Origin: Lachnospiraceae bacterium UBA7480
GTDB taxonomy: Bacteria; Bacillota; Clostridia; Lachnospirales; Lachnospiraceae
DNA: 11,920 nt
Assembly: GCA_002479655.1 (NCBI GenBank)
Contig: DLOQ01000031.1
Span: forward strand, 1-11,920
Direction of reading: 5' to 3'
Below the pieces are notes generated by a model. The model was given only the letters and a program-made list of their open reading frames with translations. It had not been told where the DNA came from and searched no databases. A program made the position numbers and the translations under genes. Shown here piece after piece: positions 1-7,336 of this stretch (position 1 is its first letter; each line of letters opens with the position of its first letter).

Positions 1-1064
1 TGCATGCCGCCCTGTGCCGCTCCCTGCTGCTGCTGGCCCATCTGGAATAAACTAGCCGCATTCATACCGCCTGCGTTCTGCGCCATATTCATACCCATCA
101 GACCCATAACAGCGCCGCCATTGCCTTCGTTGCTTGCCGCTGCAGGCATAGCGTCTGCCTGTGCGCCAACCAGAGTAGCTGCTGCCATGTTTGCGTTTCT
201 GTTGACAGCCGTCATCTGGATCGTTCTGATCTGCTGTGCGAGTTCGTCCGGAAGCGTGATCGGATTCATCGCTACCGATACAACGGTGATACCACGAAGC
301 TCCGCCCACTTCTCTGTCAATGCTTTATTCATCAGCTCACAAAGCTTTTCCGTATGCGACGGAATGTCGCTGGGACGGATCTGCAGTTTGGAGATCTCGC
401 CAAATGCAGGCGCCAGCGCGCTGACAAATTCCGTCCTTAACTGCTTATCGATCTGTGCGCGCGTATATGCTTCTTCTACATTACCGCAGACATTTGTATA
501 GAACAGGATCGGATCTGTAAGTTTATAAGAGTATACACCATTACAACGGATCTCAGCATCCAGATCAAGTCCGATATTATTATCAACAATACGGAACGGG
601 ATCGGAGAAGAAGTACCAAACATATTATCCGGGATCTCTTTCGTATTAAAGTAATAGACTCTCTGATCCTTTCCTGTATCGCCGCCAAAAGCAATACGTC
701 TTCCCACTGTTTTAAAAGAATTTGCAAGCTGTGCTCCAAGATTTCCCGCAAAGATACTGGGCTCTGTAGAAGAATCAAATATAAATTCTCCGGGCTCTGC
801 ACAAACCTCCACAACCCTTCCCTGTTCTACAATGATCATACATTGTCCGTCTGCAACCGCAATTGCAGAACCGCTGGAAATAATATTATCATTTCCTTTC
901 GTATTGACGGTACGGCTGGTTGTTCTTTTCTGTCCCTTTACTACAAGAGTGCCCTTATCAATTGCATCACAATAAAAGAACTCTTTCCATTGATCGGCAA
1001 GCGCACCGCCAACAGCGCCACCAGCAGCGCCGACTATGCCGCCTACGGCTTTAATCAAACCCAT
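1..1064 (-). CDS. SPFH-domain protein of the YdjI / 'virion core protein' family, partial (C-terminus off the left edge)
   Basis: The reading frame starts at the ATG at 1064 and stays open to the window edge, giving 354 codons without a stop. A GGAGT ribosome binding site lies just upstream. Residues 1-23 are a glycine/alanine-rich hydrophobic segment (MGLIKAVGGIVGAAGG) that probably associates with the membrane. An SPFH/band-7 type domain follows, with the stretches FFYCDAIDKGTLVVKG, GEFIFDSSTEPSIF and ITVVSVAMNPITLPDELA. The visible end is rich in Met, Gln, Ala and Gly, the low-complexity linker that often precedes a zinc ribbon in this family. In Bacillus subtilis, YdjI works with YdjG and YdjH in the membrane-stress response that recruits PspA; a similar role is inferred here, not shown. 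A weak -10 (TATAAT at 1120-1125, minus strand) has no good -35, so the promoter is uncertain. The family call is strong; the missing end cannot be judged. Confidence 0.9.
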   Translation of the reverse strand, partial: MGLIKAVGGIVGAAGGAVGGALADQWKEFFYCDAIDKGTLVVKGQKRTTSRTVNTKGNDNIISSGSAIAVADGQCMIIVEQGRVVEVCAEPGEFIFDSSTEPSIFAGNLGAQLANSFKTVGRRIAFGGDTGKDQRVYYFNTKEIPDNMFGTSSPIPFRIVDNNIGLDLDAEIRCNGVYSYKLTDPILFYTNVCGNVEEAYTRAQIDKQLRTEFVSALAPAFGEISKLQIRPSDIPSHTEKLCELMNKALTEKWAELRGITVVSVAMNPITLPDELAQQIRTIQMTAVNRNANMAAATLVGAQADAMPAAASNEGNGGAVMGLMGMNMAQNAGGMNAASLFQMGQQQQGAAQGGM

Positions 1065-1292
1065 ATTTCTTACTCCTTTCCCTTTTTTATTTTTATTTTA
1101 AGCAACTGTATCTTACATCATTATATGTTACAGATCACTTTTTTCGGTTCTTAATTTAAAAGATAACTGTATATTTTTACAATCGCTCATGTCTATTATG
1201 ACATAAATTGATCTTTTCCTCAACTATTCTTTTGTAAAATATTTGCTAAAGTAATTATTTTCCAATGATAAAGGAAGTTATCGTTGAAACAA

Positions 1293-1652
1293 TCATTCTT
1301 TTTCTGAAAGATTCTGTTTTTCATCCGATTGATTCTCAGCGAAAGAAGATGAATTTTGACTGCCGCCCGGTACATATCCTTTGGAGGAGTATGGATTTTT
1401 ATTGCTCGCCGGCGGAATCGACGGTCTGGATGCCGCCCACCGGATAACCAACAACTGTATCAATATGATAAAAAACCATATGCCTGCCAAAGTGAAAAAA
1501 ATCCATAATGGCGGAAATCCAAGCCATAGATATAAGATCAGGGCAATCGCCGCGGGGATCAACCCCTGCAGATTCAGCGCCAATGATATTACCAGACAGA
1601 ATAAAAAATTGCCCGTGCTTCGGATATGACCGCTGTCTTTTCTTTCACTCAT
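1293..1652 (-). CDS. Small two-helix membrane protein, function unknown
   Basis: This 119-residue protein starts at an ATG preceded by AAGGAGA at good spacing. Residues 1-14 are polar. Residues about 16-44 form a hydrophobic stretch and residues 48-70 a second one (PPLWIFFTLAGIWFFIILI), so it is most simply a membrane hairpin. The last 45 residues are polar, rich in Ser, Asn, Gln and Glu, and likely cytosolic. I recognise no family. It lies between the ATPase gene (57 bases upstream) and the SPFH gene (228 bases downstream), all on the minus strand. Partnership with the SPFH protein is possible but rests only on proximity and membrane character. The hydrophobicity pattern and clear ribosome binding site support a real gene. 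Confidence 0.7.
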   Translation of the reverse strand: MSERKDSGHIRSTGNFLFCLVISLALNLQGLIPAAIALILYLWLGFPPLWIFFTLAGIWFFIILIQLLVIRWAASRPSIPPASNKNPYSSKGYVPGGSQNSSSFAENQSDEKQNLSEKE

Positions 1653-1709
1653 AAACGTTCTCCTTTATCTAAAAATTAAAGTTATGTTTTTAATCAGATT
1701 TGCCGCGAC

Positions 1710-2936
1710 TCAAATAAGTCTGCTTGGAATAAACGAATTTTTCTCGTCAATAGGCAGCAGATCCTCACACATACACACTATTCCACCATTGCCGCGAGGA
1801 ATGGATGCCTTGTCAAGCAGTGAGTATTTGTTTACTTCCTTACGATTCGGCGAAGCAGATTTTTTTATCTCCAACGGGTGTACAGATCCATTTAATTCAA
1901 TAAATACATCAATTTCCTTTGCGTTGGAATCACGATAATAATACAGATTGGCTTTCGACTTTGCATAAGCGTAATTTTTCAAAAGTTCAATGACAACATA
2001 ATTTTCGAAAAAATGACCGCTTGCAGCTCCGTTCATTAACGTATCCCGCGTAAGCCACATTGATAAAAAGCTGCACAATCCCGTGTCACAAAAATATAGT
2101 TTCGGAGTTTTCACAAGACGTTTCAGCCCGTTGTTGGAATACGGACAAAGCAGATACACTATCCCAAGTCCCTCCAGCAATCTGACCCAATCCTTAGCGG
2201 TTGGCTCGGAAATATCAGCAGCATCGGCTAAGGTCTTATAATTCACTTGTTCCGCGGTCAAGGCGGCGCATGCTTTCAGCAGCTTCATAAATTTTGAGGA
2301 ATCCGTGATTCCGCCGACCTCGACGATATCTCTCATCAAGTAGGTATCAACATAGGAATTAAAATATTCCTGCCGAATTTCCTCGTTAGCGCTCATCACC
2401 TTCGGCATACCGCCACGCCAGATATGATCGAATATTTGAGTAACATCGGTATTCGGAATTTTTTCTTGACGAAATTGCAGACTTTGAAAGGAAAAATCAA
2501 GCGGCTCATCCATCAATATCCCTTTCTTTTCCCGCTGTGAAAGACTGTACAGTTCAAGTATGCCAATTCTACCGGCAAGTGATTCACGGACATGCTTCAT
2601 CATTCCGAAATGCTGCGATCCCGTAAGCCAGAATAGTCCCGTATCTTCGGTCTGATCACATAGCAGTTTTATACGTTCAAACAGCTGTGGCGCATGTTGA
2701 ACCTCGTCTATCAGTATCGGCGGCTTAAACGTCTGAAAAAACAAAGCAGGATCGCTCTGCGCAAGTTCTCGTATGGCAATATCGTCCAATGTGACGTAAG
2801 TCCGCTCCGTTTTCTCGGCAAGGTGTTTCAACATAGTTGTTTTCCCGACCTGCCGCGCTCCTGTTACCAACACAGCCTTAAAAAAACTGTTCATTTCTAT
2901 AAACTTGCGTTCAAGTTCACGTTTAATATATGGCAT
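1710..2936 (-). CDS. AAA family ATPase with DUF4143 / nuclease-like C-terminal domain
   Basis: This 408-residue protein has the AAA_14-DUF4143 architecture at normal full length. Walker A is GARQVGKTT at residues 26-34, Walker B is ILIDEVQ at 74-80, a sensor-1-like LTGSQ is at 104-108, and ESLAGR at 118-123 is typical of the family. Residues about 200-265 hold a winged-helix-like part. The C-terminal part has FFEN near 309-312, EIDVFIE at 341-347 and PLEIKKS at 354-360; D343 and E356-x-K358 fit a restriction-endonuclease-like fold. Such genes are common, often multicopy and patchily distributed, and their biological role is largely unknown. The start is supported by AAAAGGAG. It has its own promoter inside a palindrome (2961-3000), so it is probably not simply the tail of the blaR operon. 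A ten-base copy of part of that palindrome lies just past its stop. Confidence 0.9.
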   Translation of the reverse strand: MPYIKRELERKFIEMNSFFKAVLVTGARQVGKTTMLKHLAEKTERTYVTLDDIAIRELAQSDPALFFQTFKPPILIDEVQHAPQLFERIKLLCDQTEDTGLFWLTGSQHFGMMKHVRESLAGRIGILELYSLSQREKKGILMDEPLDFSFQSLQFRQEKIPNTDVTQIFDHIWRGGMPKVMSANEEIRQEYFNSYVDTYLMRDIVEVGGITDSSKFMKLLKACAALTAEQVNYKTLADAADISEPTAKDWVRLLEGLGIVYLLCPYSNNGLKRLVKTPKLYFCDTGLCSFLSMWLTRDTLMNGAASGHFFENYVVIELLKNYAYAKSKANLYYYRDSNAKEIDVFIELNGSVHPLEIKKSASPNRKEVNKYSLLDKASIPRGNGGIVCMCEDLLPIDEKNSFIPSRLI

Positions 2937-2960
2937 ACAAGCTCCTTTTATGAAAATCTA

Positions 2961-2995
2961 AAATCAGATTTATTATATCATAATAAATCTGATTT
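2961..2995. repeat. Perfect nested palindrome over the ATPase promoter (candidate operator)
   Basis: Two perfectly complementary 16-base arms (2961-2976 and 2980-2995) are separated by three bases. The outer end of each arm is itself a small dyad, AAATCAGATTT at 2961-2971 and AAATCTGATTT at 2985-2995, with centres 24 bases apart. The dyad centre falls between the -10 and -35 boxes. The stem is AT-rich and lacks a clean T-run, so an operator fits better than a terminator for the upstream sensor gene, although it could do both. The binding protein is not known; the ATPase's winged-helix part is one candidate. Confidence 0.6.
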
Positions 2996-3000
2996 ATCAA
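2972..3000 (-). promoter_or_regulatory. Promoter of the AAA/DUF4143 ATPase gene
   Basis: On the minus strand the sequence reads TTGATA (2995-3000), 17 bases, TATAAT (2972-2977). Transcription would start near 2965, about 30 bases before the ATG at 2936. The -35 begins only eight bases beyond the stop codon of the preceding sensor gene. Nearly the whole promoter lies inside a perfect palindrome, which suggests repressor control. Confidence 0.7.
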
Positions 3001-3007
3001 CGCTGAC

Positions 3008-5512
3008 CTATTCCGCCCTTCTATGAATGTTTTCTTCCGTAAGAACAAATTCTCCGTTCTTATATTCAAAAATATAATCCACCTCTTCAGTAGCACTTAA
3101 TCCATCATTAGCCCTAATAACTTGATTTTCCATATCTAACTCATAATAGGGAATTTCTTCAAATGATTTTTCATACCTGTATTGCCCGTTCTCATATATA
3201 AAAGCGCAATAGTGCGGTGAATAACGTCCGTCTCCCAGATAAATCAGAAGATCATCATTCCCATCAAATGTTACATCTTCAAAGTGCGCGCTGTAATCAC
3301 AGACATATCCTAACGTCTTATCTTCATACCCGACCTGCAATACATATCCGGCTTCTCCATTTCCATCTAAAAAGATAAAATAATCTTCTTTATGTCCCTG
3401 AATCGTTCCGCGTAGATCCTCTTGATTGTATCCTACTCGTATTCTTAATATATTTTCCCCGTTATGGTTCAACATTTCCCATCTTTCAATCTCTGTATCA
3501 TCTGTCAGCGTGACATATTTTTCTACATATTCCGACAGATTGATTCCATCAATTTCTCCTGTATATTCTGTTCCTATTGGCTCTACCGTGGTTTCCGGAT
3601 CACGTGACGCATTCTGGATATCCTGAATATAATAGCTCTCAAGAGAAAAATCTCCGTTATCAAAATTGACTTGAAATACAATTTCTATTGGCATATACGG
3701 AAGAGATCGTTCCATTTCTATCTGGGGCTCTACTTGGAGTTTCATCAAAATGGCATTAAAACTAAACCAATTATTAAAATTGACGTTTCCCGCAAAAGGA
3801 TATTCCTCCGCCCATTCAGGCAGCTTATTTTCGGTCAGAATAATACCCTCATTATTCATAAACAATATGCTGTTTTTCTGTTCGTCATACTGCCACCCAA
3901 TTGCTTCTTCAATATCCTTTAAATAATCATCATATTCATAAACATTCCATGTATTATTAGTATAGTCACAAACAATCATATCATATCTTTTTATATTACC
4001 AGTAATCGTTCTAAGACTGATAGTCATTTCATACATCGCATCATTGTCAATGTCACCTATATGTAAATTAGGTCTTTCTTGATATAAGTTGCCGAATGGA
4101 TGTTCTATCAATATTTTTTCCCCATCTGCACTATAAATAAGCATGGCTTCCTGCCCATTTGCACGGATTCCATATAATCCCCAACTATCTAATAAAACAA
4201 TTGGATCTGTCCAATAGGATTCAACTGAAGGGTATTCATCACAGGCATCCAGCATATCTTCTGTAATGGTATCAAAAAATGCTATGACATCCTCTCCTGT
4301 TACCGCTTCCCATTCTTCATCCGGCACATAACTATCTGTATTATCGGCAGAATTGGAAGATGTTACAGATTCCTCTCCGGTTTGATCATTATTGTCTGCA
4401 TTATTGGCAGATGGTGTCATATCTTCTCCGGCTAAGTTCGTGTTTCCTTGTTCGTCACGTCCCGCTATGCTGGCGGAAGTGGCAAATACCACAATAATAA
4501 CAGCGATCACCGTCATGCTTATGATTGCAGCCCATATTGTGACCTTTTTTGTTTTCATTACCGCCTTGATCCTTTCCTCTATGGCATTTTTGCTGAAACT
4601 GTTGCTCAATGGCTGTAAGCTGTTCCGCTTTTCTTCCATTGCGATCAGCGCTTTTGCATACAATGGTTTCGACGCTTCCCCGAATTTCCGTACCACGCTT
4701 TCATCACAGGATAATTCGATATCCCTGTTATATACCAGATACATAAGCCAGACTGCCGGATTGAACCAGTGGATACATAATACCAGCGCTGCCGCAAGCT
4801 TGCGAATCATGTCAAATCTGCGGATATGTACATACTCATGTTGCAAAACGTATTGTAACCGCTGGGTATCTTCCCAGTCCGTCGTCTTCGGCATCAGGAT
4901 CACCGGATGGAAGATGCCGTAAGTCAACGGCGAGGAGATACGGTCGGACTGTCTGATCCTGATACCGCGTCTTATCTGATGCTCTTTCAGCCATCCTTCC
5001 GCAAATGCGTTGCTGACAGGCAGAGACATCCGAAATTCCCGATAACATCTAAGATATGTTATCAAGAAGAAAAGAACGCATATCGCCATCCCCGCTGCCC
5101 ATAAGATCATCCAGAACGGAAGGGAAGCTGCCGCCGGAACCGCGGTCTGCGCTTCGAGGTTCAGAGGGGATACCGCAGACTGTGCCCCCTGTGCTTCAGG
5201 GTTCAATGCGGATACCGCGGTCTGTGCTTCGGGAATTAAGGTAGGTACTGCAAACTGTACCTCCTGCGCTTCGGGGATCAGGTAGCTGACCGCGCCCTCC
5301 GTAAAGACTCCCTGCGTAAGCTGATTTTCTCTCACCATAGAATACGCGCTGAACACGGAAGGAATGGAGATCGGGATCAGCAGCCGCAAGAAGGCTATTT
5401 CCCAAAGCACCACAAATACTATTTTAGGCAGCTTATTAATTGCCGCCATCCGAATAAGCAATATCGCTATGATCATCACCGCTCCGGAAAAACTCATTTG
5501 CAAAAGACTCAT
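3008..5512 (-). CDS. BlaR1/MecR1-type M56 metallopeptidase sensor with a non-penicillin-binding extracellular domain
   Basis: This 834-residue membrane protein has BlaR1 topology. Helices are at about residues 7-25 and 31-52, then an extracellular loop (about 55-130) with a repeat, a third helix (131-153), a cytosolic zinc protease domain, and a fourth helix (324-346). The protease has HEYVH at 225-229 and the third-ligand region DIELSCDE at 264-271. Beyond the fourth helix is a Ser/Asn/Asp linker (about 352-396) and a large extracellular domain. It contains no recognisable penicillin-binding SxxK site; instead there are Asp-rich stretches such as HIGDIDND (484-491) and DVTFDGNDDL (746-755), reminiscent of FG-GAP/VCBS propeller motifs. 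In the family, ligand binding outside activates the inner protease, which relieves BlaI-type repression. Here the ligand is unknown and unlikely to be a beta-lactam. The start follows ACGGAGGATAGAT; the BlaI-type gene lies 60 bases upstream in the same operon. Confidence 0.88.
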   Translation of the reverse strand: MSLLQMSFSGAVMIIAILLIRMAAINKLPKIVFVVLWEIAFLRLLIPISIPSVFSAYSMVRENQLTQGVFTEGAVSYLIPEAQEVQFAVPTLIPEAQTAVSALNPEAQGAQSAVSPLNLEAQTAVPAAASLPFWMILWAAGMAICVLFFLITYLRCYREFRMSLPVSNAFAEGWLKEHQIRRGIRIRQSDRISSPLTYGIFHPVILMPKTTDWEDTQRLQYVLQHEYVHIRRFDMIRKLAAALVLCIHWFNPAVWLMYLVYNRDIELSCDESVVRKFGEASKPLYAKALIAMEEKRNSLQPLSNSFSKNAIEERIKAVMKTKKVTIWAAIISMTVIAVIIVVFATSASIAGRDEQGNTNLAGEDMTPSANNADNNDQTGEESVTSSNSADNTDSYVPDEEWEAVTGEDVIAFFDTITEDMLDACDEYPSVESYWTDPIVLLDSWGLYGIRANGQEAMLIYSADGEKILIEHPFGNLYQERPNLHIGDIDNDAMYEMTISLRTITGNIKRYDMIVCDYTNNTWNVYEYDDYLKDIEEAIGWQYDEQKNSILFMNNEGIILTENKLPEWAEEYPFAGNVNFNNWFSFNAILMKLQVEPQIEMERSLPYMPIEIVFQVNFDNGDFSLESYYIQDIQNASRDPETTVEPIGTEYTGEIDGINLSEYVEKYVTLTDDTEIERWEMLNHNGENILRIRVGYNQEDLRGTIQGHKEDYFIFLDGNGEAGYVLQVGYEDKTLGYVCDYSAHFEDVTFDGNDDLLIYLGDGRYSPHYCAFIYENGQYRYEKSFEEIPYYELDMENQVIRANDGLSATEEVDYIFEYKNGEFVLTEENIHRRAE
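5132..5281 (-). repeat. Two-unit 75-base coding repeat in the sensor's extracellular loop
   Basis: Residues 78-127 of the sensor consist of two 25-residue units, each made of a 14- and an 11-residue subunit beginning L(I/N)PEAQ or LNLEAQ and ending in an AV(P/S) element. The coding unit is 75 bases (5207-5281 and 5132-5206). It lies between the second and third transmembrane helices, the extracellular loop in BlaR1. The similarity at DNA level suggests recent expansion and possible copy-number variation among strains. Confidence 0.75.
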
Positions 5513-5572
5513 ATCTATCCTCCGTATTTTCCCAACAAACTACTGATAAAACCTCTTATATCTTGATCTGAT

Positions 5573-5932
5573 CTATTCCAATTCTCCGACGATCTGCCTT
5601 AATTTATCGATCTGTTCCGCCGTCAGCTTCTTGCGTCCGAGCAGCGCGGCAAATAACTTGTCAGCCGAACCGTCGTATATCTTATTGATCAGTTCATTCG
5701 TCTCCGCTTCCTGCACAGTCTCCTTTGGAATCAGGGCATGACACATAAAATTAGGTTCCCTGCGTTCGATCGCGCCCTTTTTTATGCACCTTTTGATCAG
5801 GGTATATGTAGTGTTCATATTCCATCCGACTTCCTCTTTCAATACATCGGAAATATGCTTTGCCGTCGCATCGCCTTCCCTCCAAAGAACATCCATTACT
5901 TTTAATTCCGAATCGAAAAGTTTTACTTCCAT
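5573..5932 (-). CDS. BlaI/MecI/CopY family transcriptional repressor
   Basis: This 119-residue protein matches the BlaI/MecI family in length and order. An N-terminal winged helix (about residues 4-70) contains the typical stretches LFDSELKVMDVLWREGDATA and WNMNTTYTLIKRCIKKG, followed by a helical dimerisation part (about 80-119). In the family, a dimer represses its own operon until the partner M56 sensor cleaves it. The start is supported by AGGAG seven bases upstream of the ATG. It is the first gene of a two-gene operon with the sensor, and a promoter flanked by two matching palindromes lies directly upstream, so autoregulation is very likely. Confidence 0.93.
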   Translation of the reverse strand: MEVKLFDSELKVMDVLWREGDATAKHISDVLKEEVGWNMNTTYTLIKRCIKKGAIERREPNFMCHALIPKETVQEAETNELINKIYDGSADKLFAALLGRKKLTAEQIDKLRQIVGELE

Positions 5933-5948
5933 AACGCTTCTCCTTTCG

Positions 5949-5964
5949 CACTACTGTAGTAGTG
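5949..5964. promoter_or_regulatory. BlaI-type operator 1, at the transcription start
   Basis: CACTACTGTAGTAGTG is a perfect dyad with 7-base arms and a 2-base centre. It lies between the -10 box and the ribosome binding site, at the predicted transcription start. Its pattern is like the paired TAC/GTA half-sites of BlaI/MecI/CopY operators. Confidence 0.85.
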
Positions 5965-5970
5965 TATTTT

Positions 5971-5999
5971 ATGTTAGCATGATGTTTTTCCTTTGTCAA
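5971..5999 (-). promoter_or_regulatory. Promoter of the blaI/blaR-type operon
   Basis: On the minus strand the sequence reads TTGACA (5994-5999), 17 bases, TAACAT (5971-5976). Transcription would start near 5964, giving a leader of about 30 bases. BlaI-type operators sit on both sides of this promoter. Confidence 0.85.
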
Positions 6000-6001
6000 T
6001 A

Positions 6002-6017
6002 CACTACCGCAGTAGTT
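6002..6017. promoter_or_regulatory. BlaI-type operator 2, just upstream of the -35
   Basis: CACTACCGCAGTAGTT carries the same ACTAC/GTAGT half-sites in the same register as operator 1. It lies two bases beyond the TTGACA box. The operator centres are about 53 bases apart, roughly five helical turns, so two repressor dimers would sit on the same face of the DNA. Confidence 0.82.
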
Positions 6018-6030
6018 TTACATTAAGACA

Positions 6031-6111
6031 TAAAAAAAACATCCGTTGAAATATGGGGTTTGAACCTCTCATATCCCAGCAAATTGCTGACACATATATT
6101 TCAACAGATGT
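6031..6111 (-). terminator. Rho-independent terminator of the hicAB operon
   Basis: On the minus strand two 16-base arms (6096-6111 and 6039-6054) pair fully with a single G-U wobble. A run of eight T (6032-6039 on the complement) follows directly. The 41-base loop holds a second small hairpin (6077-6089). It starts two bases past the stop of the 133-residue gene and insulates that transcript from the BlaI promoter. The stem is unusually long and AT-rich. Confidence 0.8.
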
Positions 6112-6113
6112 TA

Positions 6114-6515
6114 TTAATGTCCTTCCAGATTATCCACAAACGGAGCAGATGTATTGATATAAATCGTATAATTGCCATCATCCGTATTATTCAAATAGCA
6201 ATTCCATTCATCAAACACATAATATTTCGACATCCGATCTTCTATTTCATTTTTTTGCATTTCTGTTGAAAAAATAATAGAAGACAGGCAGTCAACATGG
6301 TTTCCGGTTCCTGATGTATTTCCTGTTTCCGAATAAACACTTACGATTTCAATATCAGAAATTTCAGTTTCCAAATTCGTTTGTAATGTCTTGGTTTGTT
6401 CTTCGGTTGCCATATGATTTACGCACATGCCAAAAACTTCATACAGCCCCCAAATCACTAATAAGACCGCCGGCAAAAACAAAACCGTTATTCCCAATCT
6501 TTTTAACCACTTCAT
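6114..6515 (-). CDS. Small N-terminally membrane-anchored protein, function unknown
   Basis: This 133-residue protein starts with positively charged residues (MKWLKR) and one hydrophobic helix (about residues 7-29), so it is either anchored with its C-terminus outside or exported; no lipobox is visible. The remaining 100 residues are acidic and polar, with Cys31, Cys76 and Cys106. I do not recognise the family. Its start has a strong AGGAGG site. It follows hicB by 30 bases on the same strand and is followed by the terminator, so it is probably the third gene of the hicA-hicB transcript. A role connected to the toxin-antitoxin pair is not shown. Confidence 0.75.
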   Translation of the reverse strand: MKWLKRLGITVLFLPAVLLVIWGLYEVFGMCVNHMATEEQTKTLQTNLETEISDIEIVSVYSETGNTSGTGNHVDCLSSIIFSTEMQKNEIEDRMSKYYVFDEWNCYLNNTDDGNYTIYINTSAPFVDNLEGH

Positions 6516-6545
6516 AAAGCACCTCCTATGTTTAGTTTTATTTCT

Positions 6546-6986
6546 TTAAATATTTTTCTTTACATTTAAAACTTCCATCAGTGCCTCTTGTAGAACCCTT
6601 GAAACATTGATGCCGGAATGTTCTGCCTCATAATTCAGCCAGCTTGGAAGAGCAACATTTCTCCTAACCGTCTTTGTATCCATTTTTTTCCTATATTCTG
6701 AAAAGTCAACATCTACATAGGTCAAAATACCTTTAGAAAAATCAATATCTTCTATATCCTGTTTGACTTTTTTAATTGCAGCCATTTGATCCGACGGTAC
6801 GGGAAGTTCTTGTTTATTATCTTCCATTGAAATCCCTGCTAATCCAATAGCATCTCTTGCCATTTCAATAGCATCTGCAAAAGAATCACCTTCTGTTAAG
6901 ATATCCATATCAGGAACACATACCAAAAAAGGGTGTTCTGAACCGTCATTTGTATTTAATATAAAAGTTGGATAAACCTGTTTCAT
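6546..6986 (-). CDS. hicB: HicB family antitoxin
   Basis: This 146-residue protein has a HicB N-terminal domain (about residues 1-65; FLVCVPDMDILTEGDSFADA and an AIEMARDAIGLAG helix) and a C-terminal ribbon-helix-helix DNA-binding domain (about 106-142; RRNVALPSWLNYEAE, then INVSRVLQEALMEVL). In this family the N-terminal domain neutralises the HicA ribonuclease and the DNA-binding part represses the operon. The start follows AAGGGAG. It lies 13 bases downstream of hicA, the usual order and spacing. It is longer than minimal HicB antitoxins because of the RHH extension, a common variant. Confidence 0.92.
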   Translation of the reverse strand: MKQVYPTFILNTNDGSEHPFLVCVPDMDILTEGDSFADAIEMARDAIGLAGISMEDNKQELPVPSDQMAAIKKVKQDIEDIDFSKGILTYVDVDFSEYRKKMDTKTVRRNVALPSWLNYEAEHSGINVSRVLQEALMEVLNVKKNI

Positions 6987-6999
6987 ATAACTCGCTCCC

Positions 7000-7173
7000 T
7001 TATAATAGTTTCCATTTTCTAAGAATCATTTTCGCTAAATTTTCATTCACTTCTTTATGTCTTGGAATTTTTTCTATATCATTACCTCTTCTATATATAT
7101 CGTGATTTCCGCCATGTCTTTCAAATACAAATCCCGCATCTTCAAGCTTTTTAATCAAGTCTCTTTGTTTCAA
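7000..7173 (-). CDS. hicA: HicA family mRNA interferase toxin
   Basis: This is a 57-residue toxin if started at the TTG at 7171-7173, which lies seven bases after a strong GGGGAGG site. The in-frame ATG codons upstream (at 7206 and 7191) would place that ribosome binding site inside the gene and lack one of their own. The protein begins (M)KQRDLIKKLEDAGF and has the catalytic-histidine motif GGNHDIY (His24) and the IPRHKEV stretch, as in HicA mRNA interferases with a dsRBD-like fold. It is followed by hicB on the same strand. A TTG start would limit toxin translation relative to antitoxin. Confidence 0.92.
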   Translation of the reverse strand: MKQRDLIKKLEDAGFVFERHGGNHDIYRRGNDIEKIPRHKEVNENLAKMILRKWKLL

Positions 7174-7195
7174 TAGTATTCCTCCCCGCATTAAA

Positions 7196-7224
7196 ATTAT
7201 ACACACTAATTACACAAAGGTCAA
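7196..7224 (-). promoter_or_regulatory. Promoter of the hicAB operon
   Basis: On the minus strand the sequence reads TTGACC (7219-7224), 17 bases, TATAAT (7196-7201). Transcription would begin near 7190, within about 20 bases of the TTG start. Direct GTGTA-type repeats in the spacer may be bound by the HicB RHH domain, but this is speculative. Confidence 0.8.
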
Positions 7225-7271
7225 TGATTTTTATTCTATACTGGTACTTTAGTTGTTTCAGTGTATTTTTC

Positions 7272-7302
7272 GGCTAATTTAATATTCAATATTATAATAG
7301 CC
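7272..7302. repeat. AT-rich imperfect inverted repeat upstream of hicAB
   Basis: Two 14-base arms (7272-7285 and 7289-7302) pair with two mismatches around a three-base loop, bounded by GGC and GCC. No T-run follows on either strand, so a terminator is unlikely. It lies in the gene-free stretch 7225-7473 between the hicAB promoter and the first copy of the long repeat. Its function is unknown. Confidence 0.4.
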
Positions 7303-7336
7303 AAAATTCAAAAAATATCAACCCTCATACATTAAA

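Noticed and set aside
1120..1125. TATAAT on the minus strand upstream of the SPFH gene as a promoter
   Set aside because: No -35 of useful quality lies 16-18 bases upstream and the region is AT-rich, so a chance match is likely.
6055..6076. GGTTCAAACC on the minus strand, resembling a tRNA T-arm loop
   Set aside because: Only two flanking base pairs can form and no acceptor, D or anticodon arms surround it; it lies in the loop of the terminator.
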